Assembly (NCBI GenBank): GCA_039908525.1
Contig: JAMOAY010000018.1
Span: forward strand, 1-64,000
Length of the DNA: 64,000 nt
Direction: 5' to 3'
Source of the DNA: Magnetaquicoccus sp039908525
Lineage (GTDB): Bacteria > Pseudomonadota > Magnetococcia > Magnetococcales > Magnetaquicoccaceae
In this document: positions 1-8,864 of the stretch, one piece after another
Position numbering within the stretch: position 1 is the first letter of the stretch
How the letters are laid out: every line of letters starts with the position of its first letter
Translations under genes and position numbers: made by a program
The notes under the pieces: model-generated
Seen by the model: the letters and a program-made list of their open reading frames with translations, nothing else
What the model was told of the DNA's origin: nothing
Database searches by the model: none

Positions 1-458
1 CGCACCGCCAGGGCATCATCCTCGGCCATGGCCGGGTTGCTGCCCAGCTTGGAAAAACCGAGCTTCAAGGCATCGGTCCCTTCGCTCAGGATGCGGGCCA
101 TGTCCATCGCATACTGGTCGGGGCCGATCTTGAAATAGTTCATCTCCTGGATGGTGGTGTTGGCATAGTGAAGAATGGTGTCAATCGACGTGATGGCCCG
201 ATAGATATCCTCCCGGTCCATGGGGGTGGCAAAAGACTTGTTCAGCACATACATGCTGCGATTCTTGATATCATTGCCCTTTTTGTCCAGATCGGCGATG
301 GTCTGCGCTTTGCCTGCATCTCCCGACATGAACTCCACCAGGGCCTCCATGGCCTCGGAGACGACGGCGCACTGCTCGTTGATCAGGCTGTAGAAGTCGG
401 GAACGCGGGGATACACGTTGGCCAGAATTTTGGCTGCCATTGGGGAACTGCCGCTCAT
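1..458 (-). CDS. PhoU-like (DUF47) phosphate transport regulator, partial
   Basis: The first 152 residues are visible and the gene runs off the left edge. The all-helical sequence with the stretch TPMDREDIYRAITSIDTILHY-like (about residues 83-103) matches the DUF47/PhoU-like family, cytoplasmic partners of PiT phosphate transporters thought to restrain uptake. The ATG at 458 follows a strong ribosome site (GGAGGTATTCAAA). It lies 91 bases downstream of the pit gene on the same strand, the usual pit/DUF47 pairing, so co-transcription is likely. The C-terminal third cannot be judged. Confidence 0.85.
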   Translation of the reverse strand, partial: MSGSSPMAAKILANVYPRVPDFYSLINEQCAVVSEAMEALVEFMSGDAGKAQTIADLDKKGNDIKNRSMYVLNKSFATPMDREDIYRAITSIDTILHYANTTIQEMNYFKIGPDQYAMDMARILSEGTDALKLGFSKLGSNPAMAEDDALAV

Positions 459-549
459 TTTGAATACCTCCAGTTGCTGGGGCCCTTGAAGCCCGCCAGG
501 TTGAATCGCCCGAATAGTGTCGTGGTTTACAAACAGACGCCGCCTGTGC

Positions 550-1593
550 TCAGATGGCGTTGCCGGCAATCGCTTTGACAATGTAATAGGTCAGGATGGA
601 GACGAAAGCCGAGCCGGGGATGGTGATCACCCAGGTGCTGACGATCTCTTTGGCCTTGGCCCAGCGCACCGACTTGGGGCGCTCCGAGGAACCGATGCCC
701 ATGATGGCGGAACTCACCACATGGGTGGTGGAGACCGGCGCGCCGAACACCGAGGCGGCCAGGATCAACGATCCCGAGGTCAACTGGGTGTCCAGGGCGT
801 GCAGGGGACGCACCTTGTAGATGCCAAAACCGACGGTGCGCACGATGCGCCAACCCCCGGAGAGGATGCCCAGCGTGATGGCGACAGCACAGGCCAGAAC
901 GACCCAGTTGGGCACCACAAATTTGTCGACGAACCCCCCCAACACCAGCACCAGGGTGATGATACCCATGCTCTTCTGCGCGTCATTGGCGCCATGGGAG
1001 AAGGCCAGACCGGCGGCGGTGACGAACTGGAACCGTTTCAGCCAGCGGTTGGCAGAGGGCTCCTCGTTGCGCATCAGCCAGCGCATCCCCTTGTGGATGA
1101 AGAACCCGGCCCAGAAACCCAGCACCGGCGAGACGATCAGCGAGAGAAGAATCTTGGTGAAACCGGTGAACTTGCCGTGCATCAGCTCGGAAAAACCCCA
1201 GATGACATTCTGGGTGCCCGCAGAGACCACCACCGCGCCGATCAGCCCCCCCACCAGGGCATGGGAGGAGGAGGAGGGGATGCCATACCACCAGGTTGCC
1301 ATGTTCCAGAAAATGGCCCCCCAGATGCCGCAGAGGACGATGGTCAGGGAGAGCATGGGAGGCAGATCACCGATGGTGATGAATTTGCCGATGGTGTTGG
1401 CCACCGCAGTCCCCCCCAGGATGGGGCCCAGGAACTCGAAGGTGCCGACGATGATGACCGACTGTATGGGGGTCATGGCCCGGGAGGCGATGATGGTGCC
1501 GATGATGTTGGCGGCATCGTGAAAGCCGTTGGTGTAATCGAAGATGAGCACGATCACAACGGCAGCCACGGCCAGGATAAATAGCGTATCCAT
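550..1593 (-). CDS. pit: PiT family inorganic phosphate transporter
   Basis: A 347-residue inner-membrane protein of about ten hydrophobic segments that imports phosphate coupled to H+ or Na+. The two family signature regions are present: NGFHDAANIIGT at about residues 22-33 and FSHGANDAQKSMG at about 198-210, which form the duplicated phosphate-binding core. The length is within the usual bacterial range. The ATG at 1593 is preceded by AAAGGAAA. The 239-base gap upstream contains TTGACA (minus strand, 1813-1808) as a possible -35 element, but no convincing -10 at the right spacing. It is followed by the DUF47 regulator gene. Confidence 0.93.
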   Translation of the reverse strand: MDTLFILAVAAVVIVLIFDYTNGFHDAANIIGTIIASRAMTPIQSVIIVGTFEFLGPILGGTAVANTIGKFITIGDLPPMLSLTIVLCGIWGAIFWNMATWWYGIPSSSSHALVGGLIGAVVVSAGTQNVIWGFSELMHGKFTGFTKILLSLIVSPVLGFWAGFFIHKGMRWLMRNEEPSANRWLKRFQFVTAAGLAFSHGANDAQKSMGIITLVLVLGGFVDKFVVPNWVVLACAVAITLGILSGGWRIVRTVGFGIYKVRPLHALDTQLTSGSLILAASVFGAPVSTTHVVSSAIMGIGSSERPKSVRWAKAKEIVSTWVITIPGSAFVSILTYYIVKAIAGNAI

Positions 1594-1832
1594 GGGTTTC
1601 CTTTTCTCTTTGGTGACAATAGATTAAGCCGGCGCCGGCACCGCAGGCGCAACACACACACGGAGGGCCAAAGACACTGCCCCCTTCCAAGTGATCTCCG
1701 CTCCCGCCCCGTACCAGCCGACGGAACAGGGGGAAATATACAACCACGCAGCGGGCTTCTGGAAGGTTATTTCTCCATGAATCGCAAAAATAGTTTGTGG
1801 AACACCCTGTCAACCCCTGCAATCCTGCTGAT

Positions 1833-2423
1833 TTATGAACGGGATTGGCCGAACAGACCGCGCTCGATGAAGGCGCACAGCAGATGACCAACCAGGATAT
1901 GTCCCTCCTGGATGCGGGGGGTGGTGGTGGCGGGTATGCGGAGGCACAGATCGCAGAGGGCGGCCAGTTGACCCCCGGAGGCCCCGGTCAGGCCGACCAC
2001 CTGCAGGCCCATGCGGCGCGCCGTGTGCGCTGCCCGGAGCATGTTGGCCGAGTTGCCGGAGGTGCTGATGGCCAGAAACAGATCACCGGCCTTGCCGTTG
2101 GCCTCGATCTGCCGGGAGAAGAGCTGTTCATAGCCGTAATCGTTGCCGATGGCGGTCAGGATGGAGCTGTCGGTGGTCAGGGCCAGGGCCGGCAGCGCCG
2201 GGCGGTCGAAATAGAAACGGCTGACCAGTTCGCCGGCGATGTGCTGGGCATCGGCTGCCGAACCGCCATTGCCGGCGACCAGCAACTTGCCTCCGGTCTG
2301 GTAGACCGCCAGGGCCCGCTCGCAGACCCGTTGCAGGGTGGAGAGGAGCTCCGCATCCGCCAGCAGGCGCTGCTTGACGGCCAGGCTCTCCTGGATCTGT
2401 TCCAGCAAAAAGGGATCGTTCAC
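1833..2423 (-). CDS. gmhA: D-sedoheptulose-7-phosphate isomerase (phosphoheptose isomerase)
   Basis: A 196-residue single SIS-domain protein. It converts sedoheptulose 7-phosphate to D-glycero-D-manno-heptose 7-phosphate, the first step to the ADP-heptose used in the LPS inner core. Visible family features are LLVAGNGGSAADAQHIAGE (residues about 47-65), SRFYFDRPALPALALTTD, and ISTSGNSANMLRA, the phosphosugar-binding loop. The length equals typical GmhA. Its ATG overlaps the stop of the preceding stress-protein gene by 4 bases (ATGA), so the two are translationally coupled. The surface-polysaccharide cluster beginning near 12 kb, with heptosyltransferase-type enzymes, fits a need for heptose precursors. 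Confidence 0.93.
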   Translation of the reverse strand: MNDPFLLEQIQESLAVKQRLLADAELLSTLQRVCERALAVYQTGGKLLVAGNGGSAADAQHIAGELVSRFYFDRPALPALALTTDSSILTAIGNDYGYEQLFSRQIEANGKAGDLFLAISTSGNSANMLRAAHTARRMGLQVVGLTGASGGQLAALCDLCLRIPATTTPRIQEGHILVGHLLCAFIERGLFGQSRS

Positions 2424-2887
2424 CGTTTTTTCACCACCAGGACAGGGATTTCAGACAGCTGCAGCACCTTTTCCGTGGTGGCCCCCATCAACAGATTGGC
2501 AATGCCCGTGGTGCCGCTGTAACCCAGGATGATCATGCCCGCCTTGAGCTTTTGGGCGGTATGCACGATCTGACTGGCGGGCTCGCCGTGGAGGACCACC
2601 GTCTCCAGCCCCACCTTGGCCTGTTTGGCCTGTTTGGCCAGTTCGTGCTCCTTGACAAACCCCTTCATGCTCTCCGCCGCCACCTCCAGGAGAGGACGCA
2701 GGGCTTTCTTGAGCTCCTTTTTCTTGTGCGGGAGAGCCGGTTCCTCCATGGGTTCGTAGACCACGTGCAGGAGTTGCAGGCGGCTCTGCAGCTGTTTGCC
2801 GATCCCGAACGCCTCCTGGACGGCCGCCAGGCTGTCCAGACTGAAGTCCACGGCGACCAGCAGGGTAGACACATCGTCCAGCGACAT
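2420..2887 (-). CDS. Universal stress protein (UspA family)
   Basis: About 155 residues from MSLDDVSTLLVAVDFS; this ATG has an AGGAG ribosome site, so a longer upstream frame was not used. The N-terminal strand LLVAVDFSLDSLAAVQEA and the C-terminal nucleotide-binding loop MIILGYSGTTGIANLLMGATTEKVL match the Usp family. The family glycine loop (G-2X-G-9X-G-S/T) is present in slightly altered form as GYSGTTGIANLLMGATT, suggesting possible ATP binding. The cellular role is unknown. It overlaps gmhA by 4 bases, an unusual partner. Confidence 0.9.
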   Translation of the reverse strand: MSLDDVSTLLVAVDFSLDSLAAVQEAFGIGKQLQSRLQLLHVVYEPMEEPALPHKKKELKKALRPLLEVAAESMKGFVKEHELAKQAKQAKVGLETVVLHGEPASQIVHTAQKLKAGMIILGYSGTTGIANLLMGATTEKVLQLSEIPVLVVKKR

Positions 2888-3078
2888 GAGAGGCTCCTGA
2901 AAGAAGGGCACCGGGAGATGGACGCAAGTCAGCGCTTGTGCCCCAATCAAAAGAGCCTTAAGATTAACCGCAAGGAGCCCCGTTGGCAAGTTCCGGCGCG
3001 TCGGTCAAACGGCATGCCGGGCGCGGATGACACCCGTTTGGAACAACCTGATGACGCAAGGATAAAAGGATATATAGC

Positions 3079-4095
3079 ATGATAAAACCCAGACCATTCG
3101 CAGGATCTCTGTTGGCACTGCTGCTCTCCCTTGCCACCCTGGGGGACGCCAGCGCGCATCTGAACCGGAAACCTTTTGATGAAGCGGAGTTCAACCGGTT
3201 CATGAGCGATTATCCGGCCGCCTCCCAGTGGCTGTCCGAAAAGGGGCGGCGCTACGGCGGTGTGAATTCGCCGTGGGTGCTTTCCGGCATGCGCTATGAC
3301 CGGGACTTCGTCAAATATCTGCAAGAAAAGGGCTGGGAGGTCGAGCGTTTCTTCTATCTCCTGGACCACATCAACATGGGGCTGCTGACCAGTCAGGCCG
3401 AGGCGCGGCATGACGCCGTTCGGGCACGCCTGAACCAACAGAAAGAGAAGATGCAAACCCAGATGGCGGAGGGACAACAGCAGTGGCAGGAGCAGATGCG
3501 GGAGCAGACCCGCTCCTCTGCGGAGACAGCCCGGGCACAGTGGTCCGCCCAGCGTGAGCGGTTGGCCAACGATCCCAACATACCCCCCCCCCAGAAGCAG
3601 CGCATGTTGGCCCAGATGGACCGTGCCCAGCCCCCTGCGGGAGATCCGTCGGCCCAGGTCGGGCAGCAGCAGGCGCGGATGCGTCAACAGCAGCAGGCCT
3701 GGCTGGAGGAACAGAAGCGGCAGTTGATGAACAATCCGACCATTCCTCCCCAACAAAAGCAGGAGATGATGGCCCGTATGGAGCGCTCCATGGCGACGCC
3801 TCAACCGCCCCGTCCGCAGCAGACCGCTGCGCCTGACCCGGTCGAACAGCAGGAGCGGGTGCAGGCCCGGCAGAAACAGTGGATCGAGGAGCGTATGCAG
3901 GAGATACGCAACAATGGCATGATCCCCCCCGCCCAGAAACAACAGATGCTGGACCAGATGCAGAACTCCCTGAACAGTCTGCAGACGGCGGCCCAGCGCA
4001 GACAGGAGGGGAACGAGTTGATTCCCTCCCAGGAGACCACCCTGATCAAGAACAATCGGCAAAAGTTGACGGAGATGTTTTTCCCGGAGATGTGA
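3079..4095 (+). CDS. Secreted Gln/Met-rich protein with three internal repeats, function unknown
   Basis: 338 residues starting with a clear Sec signal (a basic MIKPRP start, a hydrophobic core, cleavage probably after DASA at 26). After a short folded-looking part (about 27-110) the protein becomes Gln/Arg/Met-rich and probably helical. Three related units lie at about residues 155-182, 208-236 and 268-296, each of the form W-x5-R/K-x-L/I-x-N-x-x-IPPxQKQxMLxxM. Proline-rich spacers separate them. The C-terminus (residues 297-338) is distinct. I recognise no family. The gene is flanked by the divergent usp gene and, after repeat A, by yejE. Confidence 0.75.
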   Translation: MIKPRPFAGSLLALLLSLATLGDASAHLNRKPFDEAEFNRFMSDYPAASQWLSEKGRRYGGVNSPWVLSGMRYDRDFVKYLQEKGWEVERFFYLLDHINMGLLTSQAEARHDAVRARLNQQKEKMQTQMAEGQQQWQEQMREQTRSSAETARAQWSAQRERLANDPNIPPPQKQRMLAQMDRAQPPAGDPSAQVGQQQARMRQQQQAWLEEQKRQLMNNPTIPPQQKQEMMARMERSMATPQPPRPQQTAAPDPVEQQERVQARQKQWIEERMQEIRNNGMIPPAQKQQMLDQMQNSLNSLQTAAQRRQEGNELIPSQETTLIKNNRQKLTEMFFPEM

Positions 4096-4140
4096 TGCGG
4101 GTGGCTCAACCGACCCGATGGAACGGGTTAAAGTCGCATG

Positions 4141-4330
4141 GGGTCCAGGAGAGTTCATCTCCCCTGGACCCGCAGTCACTTTGAGGAATTCACAAAAAAG
4201 GTTGCCCTGCGTCTCGCCTGACAGCACACTGTCTGCCCATTGGGTTTTGATCGTCGTCGGGTCCACGGCAGGGGCTCCGCCCCCAGCCCCGCCGGGGGTA
4301 CGGTTCACCGCTCCGGGGAGGGATACAACG
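4141..4330. repeat. GC-rich multi-hairpin intergenic repeat, copy A
   Basis: Two palindromic blocks fill the gap before yejE. The first (4141-4171) pairs GGGTCCAGGAGA with TCTCCCCTGGACCC. The second, from 4250, contains GATCGTCGTCGGGTCCACGG followed by the hairpin GGGGCTCCGCCCC and a GCCCCGCCGGGGG stem. The blocks resemble parts of the four other copies in the window but are rearranged and separated by unrelated sequence, so this is the most divergent member. It may also end transcription from the upstream gene. Confidence 0.6.
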
Positions 4331-4370
4331 ACAATCGAGGCCGTCCATTGCCATCGGGACACCCTGCTGC

Positions 4371-5405
4371 ATGCCCATCTGGTCTCCTTCGCCCCTCGCC
4401 CTCCGCCGCTGGCGCCGTTTCAAAGAGCACCGCCGGGGCTACCACGCCCTGTGGATCTTCGCCGTGCTGCTCGCTTTTTCCATGGCTGCGGAACTGCTGG
4501 CCAACGACAAACCGTTGCTGATCTACTACCAGGGCCAGTTCTACTTTCCCCTGTGGAAAAGCTACCCGGAGACCGTATTCGGGGGCGATTTTGTCACCGA
4601 GGCGGACTACAAGGATCCCTATATCCTGGAAAAATTGCGCCAGAGCCCGAACTGGCTGCTTTTTCCGCCCATTCCCTACAGTTTCAACAGCATCGACAGC
4701 CAGCTGAACCATCCGGCCCCGGCCCCCCCTGCCGGCAGACACTATCTGGGCACGGACGACCGGGCACGGGATATCCTGGCCCGCCTGATCTACGGTTTTC
4801 GCCTGTCGGTGCTGTTTGCCTTGACCCTCACCCTGATCGGTACGGTGACCGGCATCCTGGCCGGCGCCATTCAGGGCTATTTCGGCGGTCGTACCGACCT
4901 GCTCCTGCAGCGTTTTATCGAAATCTGGGGCAGCATGCCGGAACTCTACCTGTTGATCATCTTCTCCAGCCTGTTCAACCCCAGCATTTTCATCCTGATC
5001 GTTCTGCTCTCCCTGTTTGGCTGGATGAGTCTGGCCGACTATGTGCGGGCCGAATTTTTGCGGGCCCGCGCCATGGCGTATGTCAAGGCCGCCCGCGCCA
5101 TGGGGGCCTCGGATCGGGCCATCATGTTCCACCATGTACTGCCCAACACCCTGACGCCGGTGATCACCTTTTTGCCTTTTCGCATCTCTGGCACCATCCT
5201 GGCGCTGACCAGTCTGGACTTTCTCGGTCTGGGGGTGCCCCCCTCCACCCCCAGTCTGGGGGAGCTGTTGCAACAGGGCAAGGCCAACATGGAGGCGTGG
5301 TGGATCTCCCTCTCCGCCTTTACGGTACTGGTGACCATGATGCTGCTGCTCAATTTTATCGGCGAGGCGTTGCGGGATGCCATGGACCCGCGCAAGGAGT
5401 CATGA
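4371..5405 (+). CDS. yejE: ABC transporter permease, YejE-type (oligopeptide/microcin C family)
   Basis: 344 residues that follow E. coli YejE closely from memory: RRGYHALWIF near the start, ELLANDKPLLIYYQGQFYFPLWKSYPE-like periplasmic start, LGTDDRARDILARLIYG, then the permease core with the EAA-type loop (AARAMGASDRAIMFHHVLPN). About six membrane segments. It is an inner-membrane subunit of a peptide importer of the Opp/Dpp superfamily. The stop overlaps the start of the ATPase gene by 4 bases. The usual upstream partners yejA (binding protein) and yejB (second permease) are not next to it here. Confidence 0.92.
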   Translation: MPIWSPSPLALRRWRRFKEHRRGYHALWIFAVLLAFSMAAELLANDKPLLIYYQGQFYFPLWKSYPETVFGGDFVTEADYKDPYILEKLRQSPNWLLFPPIPYSFNSIDSQLNHPAPAPPAGRHYLGTDDRARDILARLIYGFRLSVLFALTLTLIGTVTGILAGAIQGYFGGRTDLLLQRFIEIWGSMPELYLLIIFSSLFNPSIFILIVLLSLFGWMSLADYVRAEFLRARAMAYVKAARAMGASDRAIMFHHVLPNTLTPVITFLPFRISGTILALTSLDFLGLGVPPSTPSLGELLQQGKANMEAWWISLSAFTVLVTMMLLLNFIGEALRDAMDPRKES

Positions 5406-7015
5406 GCATGTCCACGCCGTTGCTGGAGGTTGACAATCTGTGGGCCCATTTTCAGGGGGAGTCGGGTCGCATCGAGGCGGTGCGGGGTATCTCGCTGGCC
5501 GTTCAACCGGGGGAGACGGTGGCCCTGGTGGGTGAATCCGGCAGCGGCAAGAGTGTGGCCGCCCTCTCCCTGCTGCAGCTGCTGCCTGCCAATGCCAGTG
5601 TGCGTGCCGACGCCATCCGTCTGCAGGGGGCCGATATCACCCGCCTGACCGGCGAACCGTTGCGCCGTCTGCGGGGTCAGCAGGTGGCCATGGTGTTCCA
5701 GGAACCGATGACCGCCATGAATCCGGTCTACCCCATTTTCCGGCAATTGGCCGAATCCTTTGCCCCGGAAGGGGTGCCTGGAACCAGGCAGGATCTGCAG
5801 GCCTTGCGCCGTCGGGCGGTGGAGTTGCTGGCCATGACCGGTATCAGCGACCCGGAGCAGCGGTTGGACAGTTATCCCCATCAGCTGTCCGGTGGGCAGC
5901 GGCAGCGGGTGATGATTGCCATGGCCCTGGCCCGGCGTCCGCAGCTTTTGATTGCCGATGAGCCCACCACAGCTCTGGACGTGACCATTCAGGCGCAGAT
6001 CCTGGAGTTGTTGGCCCGTTTGCAAAAGGAGTTGGGCATGGCCATGCTGCTCATCACCCACGATCTGCCCATGGTGTACAAGGTGGCCAGCCGGGTCTAT
6101 GTCATGCGTCAGGGGGAGATCTGCGAATCGGCCGGCACGGAGAGTCTGTTCCATCGACCCCGGCATCCCTACACCCGGCAGTTGCTGGCCAGTCTGCCCG
6201 CCAGCCACTCTCCGCCGCGACCTGCGCAGGCCGTGGAGCTGTTGCGGGTTCGCGATTTGCGGTGTCATTTTCCAATCCGGCGGGGGTTGTTGCAGCGCAC
6301 GGTGGGTCATGTCAAGGCGGTGGACGGGGTGGATTTTACCGTGCGTCGGGGGGAAACGGTGGGGATTGTGGGTGAGTCGGGCAGCGGCAAGACCAGTCTG
6401 GGGGAGGCGGTTTTGCAGTTGAACGAAAGTCAGGGAGGGTTGTTGTTTGACGGTCTGGATCTGTATGCGGCGGATCGGCTTGCCTTGCGGGGATTGCGGC
6501 GGCGCATTCAGGTGGTGTTTCAGGATCCGTTCTCCTCTTTGTCACCGCGGATGACGGTTGAGCAGATTCTGGCCGAGGGGTTGCTGATCCATCGTCTGGA
6601 GAGCAGTGCGGTCGGGCGGCGGCGGCGGGTGGAGGCGATACTGGCGGAGGTGGGGTTGCCGGTCGAGCATCTGGACCGTTATCCGCACCAATTTTCCGGT
6701 GGTCAGCGGCAGAGGATTGCCATTGCCCGGGCGATGATTTTGCAGCCGGAGCTGTTGGTCTTGGACGAGCCGACTTCGGCGTTGGATCTGTCGGTGCAGG
6801 CGCAGATATTGACTCTGTTGCGCACGTTGCAGGTTCGGCACGGGTTGGCGTTTATCTTCATTTCCCATGATTTGCGGGTGATTCGGGCCATGGCGCACGA
6901 GGTGCTGGTGATGTGGCGCGGCAAAATTGTTGAGCAGGGGGAGACCGAGACCATTTTTGAGCGGCCGCAGCATGCGTACACGCAGCAGCTGTTGGCGGCG
7001 GCCATGCATGTGTGA
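5402..7015 (+). CDS. yejF: ABC transporter ATP-binding protein with two ATPase domains (YejF-type)
   Basis: 537 residues made of two complete nucleotide-binding domains, as in YejF. Domain 1 has Walker A GESGSGKS (44-51), signature LSGGQRQR and Walker B LLIADEPT. Domain 2 has Walker A GESGSGKT near residue 325, signature FSGGQRQR and LLVLDEPT. Both domains are followed by the oligopeptide-transporter C-terminal extension (RPRHPYTRQLL and RPQHAYTQQLL). It energises the YejE permease. The ATG at 5402 overlaps the yejE stop; an in-frame ATG at 5408 is an alternative. The frame stays open far upstream only as a shadow of yejE. Confidence 0.93.
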   Translation: MSMSTPLLEVDNLWAHFQGESGRIEAVRGISLAVQPGETVALVGESGSGKSVAALSLLQLLPANASVRADAIRLQGADITRLTGEPLRRLRGQQVAMVFQEPMTAMNPVYPIFRQLAESFAPEGVPGTRQDLQALRRRAVELLAMTGISDPEQRLDSYPHQLSGGQRQRVMIAMALARRPQLLIADEPTTALDVTIQAQILELLARLQKELGMAMLLITHDLPMVYKVASRVYVMRQGEICESAGTESLFHRPRHPYTRQLLASLPASHSPPRPAQAVELLRVRDLRCHFPIRRGLLQRTVGHVKAVDGVDFTVRRGETVGIVGESGSGKTSLGEAVLQLNESQGGLLFDGLDLYAADRLALRGLRRRIQVVFQDPFSSLSPRMTVEQILAEGLLIHRLESSAVGRRRRVEAILAEVGLPVEHLDRYPHQFSGGQRQRIAIARAMILQPELLVLDEPTSALDLSVQAQILTLLRTLQVRHGLAFIFISHDLRVIRAMAHEVLVMWRGKIVEQGETETIFERPQHAYTQQLLAAAMHV

Positions 7016-7035
7016 TCCTGGCGGGATGTCTGCCC

Positions 7036-8037
7036 ATGGCTGATGCCACCCACACCTCGGATTCGATCTATCATCGCCTTTTCGCTCACCCGGAAATGGT
7101 GGCTGATCTGCTGCGGAATTTTATGGATCCCGATGTTCTGGCGGAACTTGACCTGTCACAGATGAGAAGGCTGAATACCAAATTCACCGCCAAGACGGGC
7201 CAGCGAAGAAGGGGGGATGTCGTGTGGGAGATCCCCATCCGTACCGGTGGCAGCCTGTTTTTGCTGCTGTTGCTGGAGTTCCAGTCCGAAACAGACGAGT
7301 GGATGGTGCTGCGTCTGGATGTGTACACCGGTCTGCTCTACCAACAGTTGGTGGACGAGCGTAAATTGCAGCCGGCAGATGGCTTGCCACCTGTCCTGCC
7401 GATTGTCCTATTCAATGGGGAGCCACGGTGGGATGCGGCAACGAGCCTGAGGGATCTGATTTGTCTTCCGAACGGGTCTTCGTTGTGGAAATACCAGCCG
7501 GAAATGCGGTACCATGTAATAGACGAGGGGCGTTTCCTGGAGGAAGAGTTGAGGGGTCGGCAATCCTTGACGGCGATTTTCTTCCGCATCGGACACCCGG
7601 ACAGCCCGGCATCGATCCTGGATGCCAGCCGTGACTTGGTGGATTGGTTTGCGAAGCATCCGGATGGACCGCCGGTGAAACAGTTGTTCCGTGAGTTGTT
7701 GGCCGTTGGGTTGGAGCGGTTCAAAGGGCCGCATTCTCTGCCGCGTATTCCCGAAGGGCTTGAGGAGGTGGTGAACATGTTGGCAACACACGTTGAAAAA
7801 TGGTCGAGGGACATTGAGCAAAAAGGATGGCAGGCTGGTATCCAGGCGGGCGAGCAGAAGGGCCGACAGGAAGGTGAGGCCACGATTCTGACACGCCAAC
7901 TCCAACGCCGTTTCGGCAGCTTGCCCGTCTGGGCCAGCGACAAGATAGCCAAGGCCGATCTGTCTACACTGGAGGAATGGAGCCTTCGGATATTGGATGC
8001 CACCACGATCGAGAGTGTCCTTGCGGACCCCCCATGA
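7036..8037 (+). CDS. Rpn family recombination-promoting nuclease / putative transposase
   Basis: 333 residues. The start TSDSIYHRLFAHPEMVADLL is the typical opening of Rpn (transposase_31, PD-(D/E)XK) proteins, and the core GDVVWEIP...LLLLEFQSETD supplies the D and E-x-Q motif of the nuclease fold. The C-terminus (RQLQRRFGSLPVWASDKI...) resembles the DUF4351 tail often found in these proteins, after a Gly/Gln/Glu-rich helix. Family members are mobile-associated DNA endonucleases, often in many copies per genome. An in-frame codon at 7012 exists, but the ATG at 7036 gives the family start. Not flanked by inverted repeats that I can see. Confidence 0.82.
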   Translation: MADATHTSDSIYHRLFAHPEMVADLLRNFMDPDVLAELDLSQMRRLNTKFTAKTGQRRRGDVVWEIPIRTGGSLFLLLLLEFQSETDEWMVLRLDVYTGLLYQQLVDERKLQPADGLPPVLPIVLFNGEPRWDAATSLRDLICLPNGSSLWKYQPEMRYHVIDEGRFLEEELRGRQSLTAIFFRIGHPDSPASILDASRDLVDWFAKHPDGPPVKQLFRELLAVGLERFKGPHSLPRIPEGLEEVVNMLATHVEKWSRDIEQKGWQAGIQAGEQKGRQEGEATILTRQLQRRFGSLPVWASDKIAKADLSTLEEWSLRILDATTIESVLADPP

Positions 8038-8111
8038 GACGTAGAATTTGCGACGACCCAAAAAATGGAACCTGTTTTGGTTGTTTCACGACAAACCAAA
8101 AGAATCTTTAT

Positions 8112-8864
8112 TTATAACCCCAGCACCTCTTTGGCCAACGGCACCGACAACGGTCGCTTCATGCCCAGACTGGCCTCGTTCAAGCGGTCCAGCGCCGCCA
8201 CATAATCGGGAATACGCCGCGGCAGACGCAACTGCAGAAACTTGAGCAACTCCGGACCACAACGCACCTGCCGATCCTCCACCATCTTGACCAGAATGGC
8301 CCCCAACATCTCATCCTCCGGCAACTCCAGGGCAATCACCGCACCCCACAACAGACGGGAACGCAAGTCAGGCCGCAACCCCTCCAACACCTGGGGAGAG
8401 GCGCGCCCGGCCACCAACAACCGCCCACCTCGATCCCGCATGCGATTGAACAGATAAAGAATCCCCTCCTGCAACAGCGGACTGAACGGCAACGCATCCA
8501 GATCATCCACCGCCACCAATTGGCAGGCTTCATGACGGTCCAGAAAACAGACCAACTCCCGCTCCCCCCCATGCGACAGCTGCGCATGCAGGGCATGGAT
8601 GTCCAGATAGATGGCCGCCCCCTCCCCCGCCAGAAGACGACGCCGACAGACCGCCGCCTGCAGGAGATGGGTCTTGCCGGTACCACTCTCCCCGGTCAAC
8701 AACAGAGCCGTGGCCGACTGCAGCACAGACGGGGAGTTGTCATCCGCCAGAGCCCGCACCGCGTCGACCGCAGCGCGATTGCCGGCACCGACCACCAGAT
8801 TGGCAAACGTGCAGACCGGATCCAACGGCAGATTCAAAATCGGTTGGGCAACCGTCCTGCTCAT
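8112..8864 (-). CDS. hda: Hda-like regulatory inactivator of DnaA (AAA+)
   Basis: About 250 residues homologous to the ATPase part of DnaA but without the DNA-binding domain, as in Hda/HdaA. Walker A is LTGESGTGKTHLL, Walker B is LVAVDDLDAL, followed by a sensor-1 region GGRLLVAGRASP and RSRLLWG. Near the start is QPILNLPL, which resembles the sliding-clamp-binding motif of Hda. Hda with the DNA-loaded clamp stimulates ATP hydrolysis by DnaA to prevent re-initiation. The ATG at 8864 overlaps the pgsA-like stop by 4 bases; the neighbour order matches alphaproteobacterial hdaA loci. Confidence 0.88.
   Translation of the reverse strand: MSRTVAQPILNLPLDPVCTFANLVVGAGNRAAVDAVRALADDNSPSVLQSATALLLTGESGTGKTHLLQAAVCRRRLLAGEGAAIYLDIHALHAQLSHGGERELVCFLDRHEACQLVAVDDLDALPFSPLLQEGILYLFNRMRDRGGRLLVAGRASPQVLEGLRPDLRSRLLWGAVIALELPEDEMLGAILVKMVEDRQVRCGPELLKFLQLRLPRRIPDYVAALDRLNEASLGMKRPLSVPLAKEVLGL

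Noticed and set aside
4118..5401. Upstream extension of the yejF frame
   Set aside because: It translates yejE in a different frame into Pro/Arg-rich sequence. YejF homology begins exactly at 5402.
7036..8037. Intact insertion sequence around the Rpn-type gene
   Set aside because: No terminal inverted repeats or target duplications at the gene ends, and Rpn proteins are usually not flanked by IS ends.
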